Positions 32,350 to 42,101 of a stretch of DNA of 48,909 nt are shown one piece after another. Position 1 is the stretch's first letter; every line of letters begins with the position of its first letter. Both the position numbers and the translations under genes were made by a program. This DNA is from STC-113 sp964618565 (GTDB lineage: Bacteria; Patescibacteriota; Gracilibacteria; BD1-5; UBA2023), in the NCBI GenBank assembly GCA_964618565.1, contig CAZUBA010000013.1:1-48909 (forward strand). Direction: 5' to 3'. The notes under the pieces are model-generated. The model was not told the DNA's origin. It saw nothing but the letters and a program-made list of their open reading frames with translations, and did not search any database.

Positions 32350-33104
32350 GTTTTCTTGTATGATTTCCAAATTAATTTGAATAGGCTTCTGAGTCAATCA
32401 TGAAGGGTCTTGCTTTCTATTATGAGGCCTGATTGTTCATTTTTCGCATACATAAGCACTGCCACCTTATTTTCTCAATAAATCACTATCTCATTTCACA
32501 TCTCAAAAAGATCATCATCGATAATCAATGATTCGTGAGTTTTTAAATTGAAGCTCAAATATTCAGAACTATTTTTTGAAGAGGCGATTACGTGTGTTTT
32601 TATAGGGCAATTGAGTCTTTTTTGAGAAAATTCGTTTTTGAGATATTCGGATAATTTAGGATCGATCTCTATGTTTGTTCCCATGAATGAAAGGTAAGGC
32701 GAATTCATGCTGTATCCTTCTTTCAGAACCTGGCCAAAAACCATCTTAAGTCATTCTATTCAGTCATAATACCCTATCTTAGGCTTATTTCACCAATTTC
32801 ACATGACAGCCAAAAAGGATGGCAATGATTCTTTGAAACTATTATATTTCTGCTCTAGCTGCGATAAAAGCAATTCAGGAGCGACTACTGAATAATATTT
32901 AACATCGTCCTTAGTCGATTCTATTGCTATTCACTTGTTCTTCAATGATGAGAGAATCTCATAAGTTGAAGTCCTGTTTATTGAGCATCTTCTTGCAATA
33001 GCGCTTACGATGCTTGTTCATATTTCCAATGTGAACAAATAGACTCTTGATTCTTTTTCAGTCAATCAATATTGTTTAAGTTTCTCTATGAGATCTTTTT
33101 GCAT
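32343..33104 (-). CDS. TrmB-family transcriptional regulator
   Basis: A 253-residue protein. Residues 1-70 are the TrmB/sugar-specific winged helix: IEKLKQYGLTEKESRVYLF, then IVSAIARRCSINRTSTYEIL (recognition helix) and LKNKGIAIE as wing. Residues 70-105 form the connecting coiled coil. The effector region runs to the end, closing in the typical TLHDGLRSLFKLIW. Known: TrmB-type regulators bind sugars or other small ligands and repress or activate transport and metabolism genes; CPR and archaeal genomes hold many orphan copies. It has a good promoter with a palindrome at its start, suggesting autoregulation, and is coupled to the 761-residue gene. A candidate regulator of this cluster. Confidence 0.88.
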
Positions 33105-33110
33105 ATCTAA

Positions 33111-33126
33111 AAAGGGTTAATCCTTT
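33111..33126. promoter_or_regulatory. Palindrome between TrmB promoter and start, possible operator
   Basis: AAAGGGTTAATCCTTT is an imperfect palindrome (AAAGG/CCTTT arms) lying between the -10 box and the start codon of the TrmB-family gene. That position suits an autoregulatory operator. No second copy was found in front of the other cluster genes by eye. Confidence 0.4.
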
Positions 33127-33128
33127 AA

Positions 33129-33157
33129 ATTCTATCACATTTAGCATTTACAGTCAA
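33129..33157 (-). promoter_or_regulatory. Promoter of the TrmB-family gene
   Basis: Minus strand: TTGACT, 17 bp spacer ending in TG plus one base (extended -10), then TAGAAT. The -35 differs from the TTGCNN of the shared cluster promoters. Confidence 0.6.
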
Positions 33158-33184
33158 AAAAGAGGCCGATTAAAGGCCTTTTTT
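33156..33184 (-). terminator. Terminator after the C39-peptidase gene
   Basis: AAAAAGAGGCC and GGCCTTTTTT around GATTAAA form a slightly imperfect stem with A and T flanks, 18 bases beyond the stop codon of the C39-like peptidase gene. Confidence 0.7.
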
Positions 33185-33202
33185 CATTAACTGCAAAGAA
33201 GT

Positions 33203-34717
33203 TTATCTTACGCTTATTATTTTTGCACTCAGATCGGTTTTTTTGATGACTATCATTTCATTGAAAAAAGATGTGGTCTGGAGAAAAAGAGCAAACGGCA
33301 TTTTTTGGATTTCATCCTTTTTTCATTCATAATAATAAATGTTTTCTATTTTCCCCGCTTTGTCTATGTCTACTCAAACCATTATTCAGGTATGCTCTCA
33401 TAAATATCAATTCACAGTTTTTCATGATGCCGTTTTCCATATGGTGGGCCTGGTCTCATAGGCCATTTTCTTTCATTTTACCACAGGTGTGATATACCAG
33501 AAAACCAATGGATGTTCATTTATGATGGATTCTAGGATCTTTTTCTCATTAATGAGAGTTTTTACCGCGAGCAATTTCTTTGTTGCAAGATGCGGATTTA
33601 TTGCCTTGATTATAGGCGCAGCGTAAACTCAATATCAAGTGAAATTATTTGGATTAGAGCTTTGTTTCCCGTCCAATTGTCAAACAAACAGCTCCGATGG
33701 ATCTCACCAGACATATGATCCGGAAGCATCTTTTGAAATCGCTCAGGTATAGCTAGGAAGATTACTCAGAATGACATCCTCTGAGATAAGGTTCTGGGAA
33801 AATTTTGAGTTATAATAATTCACGAGATCTTTCGCTGAATTTGCTTCGCAGCTGAGAGGATACGCTTGTTGCGAGTGCTTGAAGGCATTATCCAGAACAA
33901 TTGAATTGCTTCATAATACTTTCTTATAGGTAGCATACCAATAAAGGAATCATTTCATATAATCAGATCAAGGAGAAATGTTATTGGAAGAAATATGAGA
34001 ATAAATCCTAGTGAAATCATTCTTGCTTAAAAGATTCGGTTTTTCGAATGAATAGAACTTCTTGAATTTGGATTCATAATAAGCATTATTCTGCAGGAAT
34101 TCGCTACTGTTGCCGAAGTTTCACATTGAAGACAGCACTGATTCCGTAGTGTCTTTGATTTTTTCTTTATTTTTGAGATAAGAATAAAGCACATAGATAT
34201 AAGCCTTAAAAGTTGGAGATTCCTCATCTAGCAGAGGTTTTTCTCTTATCTTGTTTTCAAGCTTCGCTAAGAAATTAGGATGGATATCCGAAGTGATATC
34301 TTTGATTTTTATAGCCTGATAGTATTTTCTTGTTTTCTTGACGACGTCCTGAGTTCAAGTTCAAGTGAGGTATTTGTCTTCAGTATAATCCCTTAAATAA
34401 GAATAGATGAAATTTCTTTTGAAATCCTTAATATCAGAAAGAATGAATTTCTTATTCACATTTTCTATTACAGTCATTTTTTCATAAGTCTGATCCAAGA
34501 ATTCCAATTTTTCTCAAATATTATTTCTTTTCTTCATTTCTGATCTTATCTGAGACATCAGATTCGGCAAAAAATAAAAAGGTTCAGCATTCGCCACGAT
34601 CAGATTAGAAAATGAAAAAACGCAAAGCATCAAAATGCTAAGGGTTTTTCTTATGATTAAAATAGATTTCAGAGAAGAAATTATATATTTTTTCATGTCA
34701 TTGATATTGAATTCCAT
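33203..34717 (-). CDS. Secreted C39-like cysteine peptidase
   Basis: A 504-residue protein with an N-terminal signal sequence or anchor (about 20-48: SILIIRKTLSILMLCVFSF, cut near VANA). Residues 50-280 are helical and unrecognised. Residues 285-500 match the peptidase C39-like family: YPLSCEANSAKDLVNYY with catalytic Cys290, SYVWGDPSELFVGQLDG, GYGVYAAPI, then EHTGIMVGVD with His442. Known: this family includes exported proteases, some acting on double-glycine leaders, many on unknown targets. No gap lies between it and the upstream gene at 34718: the stop codon of that gene ends one base before this start, so they are co-translated. Inference: processes envelope proteins of the cluster or foreign surface proteins. 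Confidence 0.85.
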
Positions 34718-36511
34718 TTATTTTTTTATCGATTGTAAAATATCTGCTACCGCTTTTTTGACTCATGAATCATCAATCTTTTTGAGCACCATCTTTGCCG
34801 TCTCATCTGTTTTGTACATTCAGATCTTCTCGACTTTCCCAGATAATTTGGCAAGATCCACTTTTGTGGTATCAAGATTTGTGATCCAGTAGAATGATGA
34901 GATGATCAAAATAACAGTAGCAAAAGATCTTATTCAAAGATTCCATTCAACTCATGCGGAAAATCTCCTGAAGTGCTCTCTCATGTACGAAACGGCTAAA
35001 ATGAAAGATCCCACAAATACTCATACAGGAGCATACAGATAAAGCCAAACGAGTCATATTGTGCCAACCAGAATGTCTGCGGCAAAGATTTTGAATTTCT
35101 TGATATTGATTGTAAATTCTGAAAAAGCTGAATCGATATTAAAATCCATAAAGGTTTCTATATCCTCAAAGAAATTGTATATTTTTTTATATTCCAAATA
35201 ATTATCAGAAAGGATAAGTGTCATCAGATATCTGATCTTCAGTAGATCTTTTCTGCTAATTGCGAGTTTCTCAGAGACTATCGAATAAACGAAAGGCTTA
35301 AGAAAGGGCGCTAAAAGATTTGAATTCAGCTCCAGTATAAGTTGTTTGAAAGAAAGTATTTCCTTTATTTCGGTATAATATTCTGATTTTTCGGAAACAA
35401 CAAAGTTTCATTTCAATGCAGCCCATTCGCTTCTGTTGCTGCAAACTTGTTTATCCCAATAAAATAGCCTTGCCACCTGTCCATAATGTAAATCGATCAC
35501 CCTAGTTTTAACGTAGCTCCAGAAATATCATCTTTCTGTATCATTTTTTTCTGAAATTATATTCACGACTTGCTTATAAAAATTAACTTTATCGTGAAGA
35601 TATTCTCAAATAAGGGAGTCCAACTTGGCCATTACTTCCTCATTTCTTGAGTATTTAAGATAGACCATCACCTGTCTGTCTTTGTAATTCACCTGCTTAA
35701 GGTAATTGCTCGCTATATAAGAAAAAATGGAGTATACTTCGCTGAATTTTGATCTCATTTCTTCTTGAGCAAATGAGAAAATCTGGAAAATATCCTTAGG
35801 ATTTTCAGACAGGATGAAAATCTGTTCCAAAAATCTTGAAATCTTATTCTCATCAAGGTATTTCGGTTCGATTTTTCATTCCAATTCACCCAATCATAAG
35901 AACCTGTAATTTTTCAGTATTTCTTCGTAAGTGAATTTTGATTTATATTTCTTAAGGAAATCTCTGATACTTTTTTCGCTTTCTCTTTTGTATATCTTAA
36001 GAAATGCTTTTGCTTGGTACTGTGAATCTTTCTGAAATGTAACTATTGTTTTAAAATAGAGGTTTATATCAAAATACTTTGAATCCTCAAGATAATTCTT
36101 AAGATTTGCAATCCAAACATTCTCGTATTTCGCATTGACATACATCTTATCGATCATAGTCTTATCTTGTGAGCTGAATCAGATCGCTATTTTTTTGACA
36201 AGATAATTTATAAACTTTGCAAAATTATCCTTAAGCTCGGAAGATTTTTTGAAAAGTAGGAATGGAGAAGGGCTTCTTAGAACCTCTTTGATCTCCTTAA
36301 CAAGAAAATCAGGGTTGAAATTAATGATTTCAACACCTTCCATGTTTTCTTGAGAGGGCGCTGTTTTTTGTGGCTCTGGCATTTTGGTGACAGGGAAATT
36401 TATTTCATTTGCATCAAATTTGTTTTTACCCTTAAGAGAAACTGCGGAAGCGGTAGAAATTTGATTGTCTCAAGATTTTAAAATCGGTTTTATAGAAAAA
36501 TCAGTTCACAT
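34718..36511 (-). CDS. Hypothetical membrane protein coupled to the C39-like peptidase
   Basis: A 597-residue protein, no family recognised. Seen: a disordered N-terminus (1-60) with Pro and Gln; a long helical soluble part (65-465) with many Tyr and Lys; paired hydrophobic segments at about 472-510 (IFAADILVGTIGLVWLYLY, VFVGSFILAVSYM) and a third at about 527-545 (ATVILIISSFYWI); then a short extracytoplasmic tail with DLAKLSGKVEKIG. It begins MGTDF, whose Gly2 is TGA. First gene of a two-gene operon with the peptidase, driven by promoter copy 4. Probably a membrane partner or regulator of the peptidase. Confidence 0.75.
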
Positions 36512-36540
36512 ATTTGTTTTTATTTATATTTATTTGTAAA

Positions 36541-36569
36541 AGATTACCATATTTTGGAACTTATAGCAA
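36541..36569 (-). promoter_or_regulatory. Shared cluster promoter, copy 4
   Basis: Minus strand: TTGCTA, 17 bp spacer ending TATGG, then TAATCT, 30 nt upstream of the ATG at 36511. Confidence 0.65.
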
Positions 36570-36671
36570 AATCTATATATTGCCAAATCATAATAATATC
36601 CTATAAATTATAATTTTGATTTTTTGATAAAAATAATAAACTAAAAAACATTAATAAGTCATAAAAGAAAA

Positions 36672-37370
36672 ATGCAGAGATTTTATTTTGATATTGTGCT
36701 TGGATCAGAGATTTCAATAGAAGATAAGGACTTCTTTCATCAGATTTCTCATGTGCTGAGATCGCGCATCTGAGATGAGGTTGTGATTTTCAATGGCGAC
36801 TCCTTTGAATATGTATATTCTATTGAAAGCATCAACAAGAAATCGATCGGATTAAGGCTAAAAATAAAAGAGCTGAACGATGCCGATCCGGATCTGAAAA
36901 TAAACCTTTATCAGGCTATTCCGAATAAATTTGAAAAAATTGATTTTATACTCCAGAAATGAGTCGAGGTCGGGATATCTTCTTTTACTTTATTCAAATG
37001 AGAAAGAAGCTCAAAACTTGTGATTTCAGAAAACAAGATTGGAAGATTCGAAAATATCATAAAAGAAGCTCTTGAGCAATGCGCCTGAAATAGAAGACCA
37101 GAGGTAAACGTGACAGATAAGCTGGACTTGAATAATCTTAAATGAAGATCCTTTGTCTGCGATACCCTATGAACAAAAAGACCTGACTTCAAGCTTAATT
37201 TAAATGAAGAAATCAATATATTCGTATGACCCGAGTGAGGCTTCTCTGATAAAGAGCTTGAATCCTTCAGAAGTGCATGAATAGAATCGGTGAATTTCTG
37301 AAAGAGGATCTTAAGGACTGAAACAATATGAGTAGCATTAGCATTTTCTCTTATAAATGGCATTAAATAA
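36672..37370 (+). CDS. rsmE: 16S rRNA m3U1498 methyltransferase RsmE
   Basis: A 232-residue SPOUT-class methyltransferase. N-terminal PUA-like part opens MQRFYFD and has HQISHVLRSRIGDEVVIFNG. The SPOUT knot has KGVEVGISSFTLFK, EQCAGNRRPEV, then IFVGPEGGFSDKEL (about residue 178) and LGKRILRTETIGVALAF in slightly varied form (FGKRILRTET). Known: it methylates U1498 of 16S rRNA. The knot glycines (VGPEGG) are two TGA and one GGC, strong support for the code. Full length. Overlaps the next gene by 14 nt. Confidence 0.95.
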
Positions 37371-38037
37371 ATTAGAATTATCGACATGAAAAATGAAATT
37401 GCCGGTCAGGAAAGACCTTATCTCGGAACAGCTCAGAAATAGGCTAAGGTATCTGCTCTGATTTACAAACATAAAGCCGTCCAAAAAAGTAGAGAATTTT
37501 GTAGGGCGGATTTTTGAGGAATTCTTCTCAAAAATGCTCAATTGAAAAATAATCGATACTGATTCCACAGTTCCGGATGTTCTGGTTGAAAAAGACTGAA
37601 AGAATTATCTTTTTGAGATAAAGAGCGCAAACAGATGAAATTCAGCATTATTGAAATTGAACCAACTGGAATGATTCTCAAAATTGAAGAATAGCTTTTA
37701 CATCTTCGTCTTCTATGACTGTCCGAATCCGGCAAAGGTTTATGATGAACTGTGAATGGCGGGCTTCATCGACAAGATGTGTCTGGATTCGATTTATATC
37801 CTGCCCTCAAGCACGCTTAGATGATTTGCCTGAGAAAATCCTCACCTGTTAAGAAGGGAGAAGCTGAAATTCATTTGAGTGCCGACAGATGAAACGGTAA
37901 TCAAGTTATCCAAAAGGAGGCTTGAAGAATTTACACTTTTGAAATGAAAAAAATTCATAAGGAGCAGTCTGGTATCCCATTTTTGAGTCAATAACTCTAT
38001 CGTAAGGGATCTTTTAGCTAATATCAGAGCTGTCTAA
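37357..38037 (+). CDS. PD-(D/E)XK nuclease-like protein
   Basis: A 226-residue protein. Seen: ENFVGRIFEEFFSKML near residue 48, then PDVLVEKDGKNYLFEIKSA with Asp74, Glu87 and Lys89 spaced as in the PD-(D/E)XK active site, on successive strands. Known: this fold covers restriction enzymes, repair and recombination nucleases and many defence proteins. The C-terminal half is variable with a KLSKRRLEEFTLLKGKK segment. Its start overlaps rsmE by 14 nt, and its end overlaps the opposite-strand YbaK-like gene by 24 nt. No methylase partner is adjacent, so a restriction role is not supported; a repair or processing nuclease is more likely. Confidence 0.75.
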
Positions 38038-38538
38038 TATCTCAAATTCATCACCTTCATGAATAAAATATCTGATTTCATTCCTTAAGCTCGAATAAAT
38101 GCGGCTTAATTCAGAAGATGGTATCCTGATGCTTTTTGTGGGAATGCTGGGATTGAAAATGAAATGCTCATGCCTTATTATCTCAGAGTCGATGAATATC
38201 TTGATATCAGCATTAAGGAATCCGAAGGGAGGGATTGATCATATAACTGCATCTAGAATGGGGGAAATCTCTTCCTGATTGGCAAATCGTATATCTTTGC
38301 TTCAGAACTCCTTCTTGAAGTTCCGTGCTTTGATCTGCTTATCTCAATGCGTGACCACAAGATAGAAGCTTCATTTGCAATGAAATACAATATTCTTACT
38401 CCCTAATCAGACGAGTCATTGTTCTTCTCTGAATTTTTTTGATTCATCGCAGCTATGGCTTATTTCATGATCTATTTCATCAAAGGAAATGCTCAACTCA
38501 TTTAAGATTCTTTTTATATTTTCATAATTCGTAATCAT
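38014..38538 (-). CDS. YbaK/EbsC-type aminoacyl-tRNA deacylase domain protein
   Basis: A 174-residue protein with the YbaK/ProX fold features: ILNELSISFDEIDHE at the N-terminus, KNIVFHCKGSFYLVVTHGDKQ, LDAVIGSIPPFGFLNADI with the conserved GxxPPFG-type loop (about residue 110), and IFIDSEIIRHEHFIFN. Known: members hydrolyse mischarged tRNAs (Cys-tRNA-Pro and similar); which one is not told. Tail-to-tail overlap of 24 nt with the nuclease-like gene. Confidence 0.85.
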
Positions 38539-38563
38539 TTCCGTTGTTTTGAGGAATAAAGAT

Positions 38564-39886
38564 TTACTTTGCAATCTTATATAAGTTATTTATTTCAGAA
38601 TCGGTTAGCGGTCGTTTATACATTCTGACTTCATCTATAGATCAGAAATAATATCCTCAGGATCAATTTGCGTCTTTTCAAATTCAGAAATGATTTCACA
38701 AATAATATATCGGAGGCGAGGGCTTATAATTTTCATTGATCTTTAATCAATCCACATACAAAGCCTGCCTATTGGAGGAATAGCTGCAATGGATATTGTG
38801 CCACTCATTATCTTTTATTTCTTCAGTATGGCTGATTGCAAGATATCATCATGAATATGTCCAGTTGCAAGTAACTATTCATCATGAATAACCGATAGAA
38901 TATCCATAATATCTATTTCTCAATATTCTGGTTGTCGGTGTGATATTTGGATTCGTTCAATCTGATTTGATCCAAAGATTCATGTCCAGATATTCAGGAG
39001 AAAGAGACAAGCTAGGTCCGACATCAAAGAAGCCGGTCTGAGTGAGACTATTGTTGAAAAATAAAGATTTTCATATTATTCATCAGGACCAAATTGGAAG
39101 GAATGATCATGTTAAGATTCAATTATTTCAATTTCCGCTGTAGTCATTTGCTTTAATTCAAGATCATTCATCAAAACTCCAATATCATATAAGCTCAGCT
39201 CATCATATTATTGCCTTAAGGACCACTCAAGTTCAGCTGATGATCTGATTGTCTTCAATCAAGGCACTCAGCTCTTTATCTGAAGACATGACATCAATTC
39301 AAGTGAAACTTGAAGCACTGAATTCAGATTGTATTGGCATCATTGTTCAGCTTGAAAACAGAACAGTCATCTTATCTCATTTCGTATAGATATATCGTCC
39401 AGAATATGAGGCAGGCTCTGCACTGGCATTCTCGTCAGCAAATGGAGAAAAGCTTAAAGCCACATTATTCCCATCTTCCAAGAATCATAGCATCTGAAAT
39501 TTGCTTTGACTTGAATCGGTGGAATATGTATAGTAAGTTGATTTGTCCAAAGGATCTTTTCATCAATCTGAAAGCTTAATCATATTGAGGACATTTTGTC
39601 CGGCATATCATTGATAGGTTAATAGAATTCATGAAGCTGTAACGCTTATCTTATTGTCAGGAATAGGCAATTTGCCTGATATAGACTGGACAACTCAAAT
39701 TCATTTAACAATATTGCTGATGTCAGCCAAACGCTTAGAGTCCCTTGCACTGCTTGATTGTGAAGAAAAGGAAATGAATGCTATTGTAGCCAATATTGCA
39801 AGTATCACAATAACTACTATAAGCTCGACTAGCGTAAAAGCCTTTGATCTTACTCATGGTAAAAATGGTTTTTGCAGTTTAATCAT
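38564..39886 (-). CDS. Prepilin-like protein with LamG-like domain
   Basis: A 440-residue protein. Residues 1-45: prepilin leader KAFTLVELIVVI with Ala before the Phe and Glu at +5, almost identical to the leader of the LRR pilin at 3.4 kb, including the following SxSARDS-type start of the body. Residues 45-220: pilin-like body (DPLDKSTYYTYSTD is also shared with that protein). Residues 225-440: a concanavalin/LamG jelly roll (GYWSFDEGSG, NDYSGNGNNGIL, DNEWHNIHC, ALYVDGLKI, FGSIDEVRMYKRPLTDSEI). Known: this fold binds glycans or matrix proteins. Inference: a glycan-binding pilus-tip adhesin. The three-base-wide TGA-Gly runs (SGG) are frequent. Confidence 0.9.
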
Positions 39887-39944
39887 AAAAAATAATGTTA
39901 TGTTTTAATATTTAAATTATAAAGTATTTTTACGAAAATTTCAA

Positions 39945-40445
39945 TTACAAAATCTTATAAAAAATATCCCTGGGCTGAAATTCTCAGTTTATCGAATAGT
40001 AATCTTTCATTGTTCATACTTTAGTGAATCCATTTTTGATCATTAAAGCCTGACTTCATGAATTGTCAGGATGAGCAAGTATTTCGCATAGGTGCAGCTT
40101 CAGTTCATTCTTCATGAAATCCAGGCACCATCTTGTGGCAAAATTAGCAATTCATTTTCACCAATATTTTTCATCGATATAACATCATATCTTTCAGACA
40201 TGTTTTCTTGAATCATCTATTTTGATTCAAAAAGCTCAAACTATCTCAGAATCAAGAAAAACGGTAAAATGATGTTCGGAGTTTTCCTGACGCCCCTTCT
40301 CTGCCTTTTGTATATATTCTATCTCTTCCTCAAGTGTCTTGGGTTTCACAGAGATATATGTAAAATTCGGATTAGACAATATCTCAAACAATCTTTCTGC
40401 GTGAGACACTTCCCTGTATTTCATTTCGATTTTATTTTTGTTCAT
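39945..40445 (-). CDS. GNAT-family acetyltransferase
   Basis: A 166-residue RimJ/RimL-type GNAT. It opens IEMKYREVSHAERLFEILS, then VFLDSEIVGAFGIKI, CYIDEKYWGKGIANFATRW (acetyl-CoA pyrophosphate loop, glycine TGA) near residue 95, and NSGSQALMIKNGFTKVGTM. Known: these acetylate N-terminal amines, ribosomal proteins or small molecules. Its start overlaps the end of fmt by 14 nt, which is why ATG 40445 is preferred over the upstream TTG at 40523 even though AAAGGGG precedes that TTG. Last gene of the operon. Confidence 0.88.
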
Positions 40446-41382
40446 TTGGCTTGAATACATATCAGATAAAATTCTTTTTTCAATTAACGAAATCGCTAAT
40501 TTTGGCATTTCATTTTCACTCAAGCTTAACCCCTTTAAGAATAAGCATTCAGATTCAGCATTTTATTCAGATTCAGAAATCTCATTTTACAACCTGTCAT
40601 ATATCTCCGTCTACATTGTCTTCCATGAAATCACAACTTGTTATTATGAGTTTCTTCCCTTCAAAATAAGCATAGATTCATGGCCAAGGAGTAAGTCATC
40701 TCCACAGATAAAACAGATTCTGCGCAGTCCGGCTGAAATCAAGCAATCCATCTTCTTTAGTGATTTTCTTACAATATGTAGCCGCTTCATCCAGTTGTGG
40801 CTGCAATCATCTTTTTCATTGGTCCAAAGCCACTAAAGTCTCAATTAAGAATTTCCCGCTGACTTCTTCAAATTTTTTGAACAATGATTCTGACGTGTCT
40901 AATTTGTCTATATTGATTTTCATAATGTCGATAATATCTCATTCATCCATTCACTCTGACATTTTCATTATGGTAATTCATGTCAAGGTTTCTCAATCTA
41001 TGAGCGCGCTCTGAATCGGGGAAGCTCATCTATAAAGGGGCAATATCGAACCATGGACATTAATGCACATTTTTCTTGGTGCTTTGAGCACTTCATTTGG
41101 CAGTATCTTACCATATGCCACAACTACAAAATAATCAGCTCAGGCATTCTTGATTTCTGACAGGAAATCCTCATTTCATCTTATTTTGGCAGGCTGCAGC
41201 ACTTTTAAGCTATGGGAAACCGCAAATTCCTTCACTGGTGTAGGAGTTAAGGTTTGGGATCTTCATACGGGCTTATCTGTTCAAGTCACCACAAAAGATA
41301 TTTCAAATTGTTTGGAATTAACAATATCTTCAAGCACTCTCTTTGCAAGATTGGGCGTTCAGAAAAATCAGATTTTAATCAT
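40432..41382 (-). CDS. fmt: Methionyl-tRNA formyltransferase
   Basis: A 316-residue protein. It opens MIKIGFFGTPNLAKRVL, with the conserved GTP motif glycine written TGA. Catalytic segment: INVHGSILPLYRGASPIQ (family form NvHpSLLPrYRGaaPI), followed by TGITIMKMSEGMDEGDII. The C-terminal OB domain has WPGIYAYFEGKKL. Known: it formylates initiator Met-tRNA with 10-formyl-THF. In the family the catalytic His is this NVH. The position after it is Gly instead of the usual Pro, a mild oddity. It starts directly after the pilin-like gene stop with no spacer and overlaps the GNAT gene. Confidence 0.95.
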
Positions 41383-41432
41383 TTAATAAGGCTTAATGGT
41401 AAAGTTGACTTCAGTTGATCATTTAATAAGGC
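41378..41432. repeat. 15-bp direct repeat at the fmt / pilin-like junction
   Basis: ATCATTTAATAAGGC occurs at 41378-41392 (spanning the fmt start and the pilin-like stop) and again at 41418-41432, inside the pilin-like gene, 40 bases apart. It is probably a trace of a small local duplication that moved the end of one gene. Confidence 0.6.
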
Positions 41433-42099
41433 CTATATCGGCTGAATCGATAACTCATGTATTGCTTCAGTCGAAAGTATACATTGTCTTTTTTCAGAGT
41501 ATGTTCTCCAGGTACATCATATCAAAATAAGTTCATGATTTTATTGAATTTATGTTTGTATTCTCCGGATTATCCTTCTCATCCTTCGCATAATCCAACC
41601 TATAGATGCTAAGAGAATTTGTTTGGATATTTCCGATTATACTATTTACTCTTATGGTTTCAAATCAAGTATAATTTCATAATGATAAATTTATAGTTCC
41701 TCCGCTTCAATTATTGAAATAGTTATTTTTGAGGACATTGTCCAGATAGATTTTCGTTTCCCAGAAACCTGTAGAAGTATTGTTTGTAACAAGAGCTCCT
41801 GATAAATTCAAATAATCGAATGACTGAAGACTGATAAGCTGGGGGCTTTTATAATAGTCGATATTTGCAACCAAACTGCTTGCTCAGGATGAAAAGGCTA
41901 GGGTATAGGATGATATATTTCAAGCATCGATATCAATATCCAAGCTTCTCACTATATTTCATATTTTTTCCTGAATTCTGGTAATTGATTGCTTCGAAAA
42001 AAAGGCCTGAAACGAACTGATTCAGACTATGGAAACCATTGCAAGAACAGAAAGGCTTACGAGTATTTCTATATATGTAAAAGCTTTGTGGTTGCTCAT
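41383..42099 (-). CDS. Type IV pilin-like (pseudopilin) protein
   Basis: A 238-residue protein opening MSNHKAFTYIEILVSLSVLA. This is a prepilin leader with Glu at +5 but with Thr-Tyr-Ile in place of Thr-Leu-Val, and Ala before the Phe, closer to minor pseudopilins (PilW/GspJ-like). The body (35-238) is beta-rich, without recognised fusion. It sits 2 nt after the WecA/MraY-like gene and directly before fmt. No assembly ATPase, secretin or prepilin peptidase lies in the window. Confidence 0.8.
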
Positions 42100-42101
42100 T
42101 A

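Noticed and set aside
37357..38037. Restriction-modification system
   Set aside because: The nuclease-like gene has no adjacent DNA methyltransferase; the neighbours are rsmE (rRNA) and a YbaK-like gene.
40446..40523. TTG at 40523 as start of the GNAT gene
   Set aside because: A Shine-Dalgarno-like AAAGGGG precedes it, but it would overlap fmt by 92 nt and add residues not seen in the family; ATG 40445 with a 14-nt overlap fits better.
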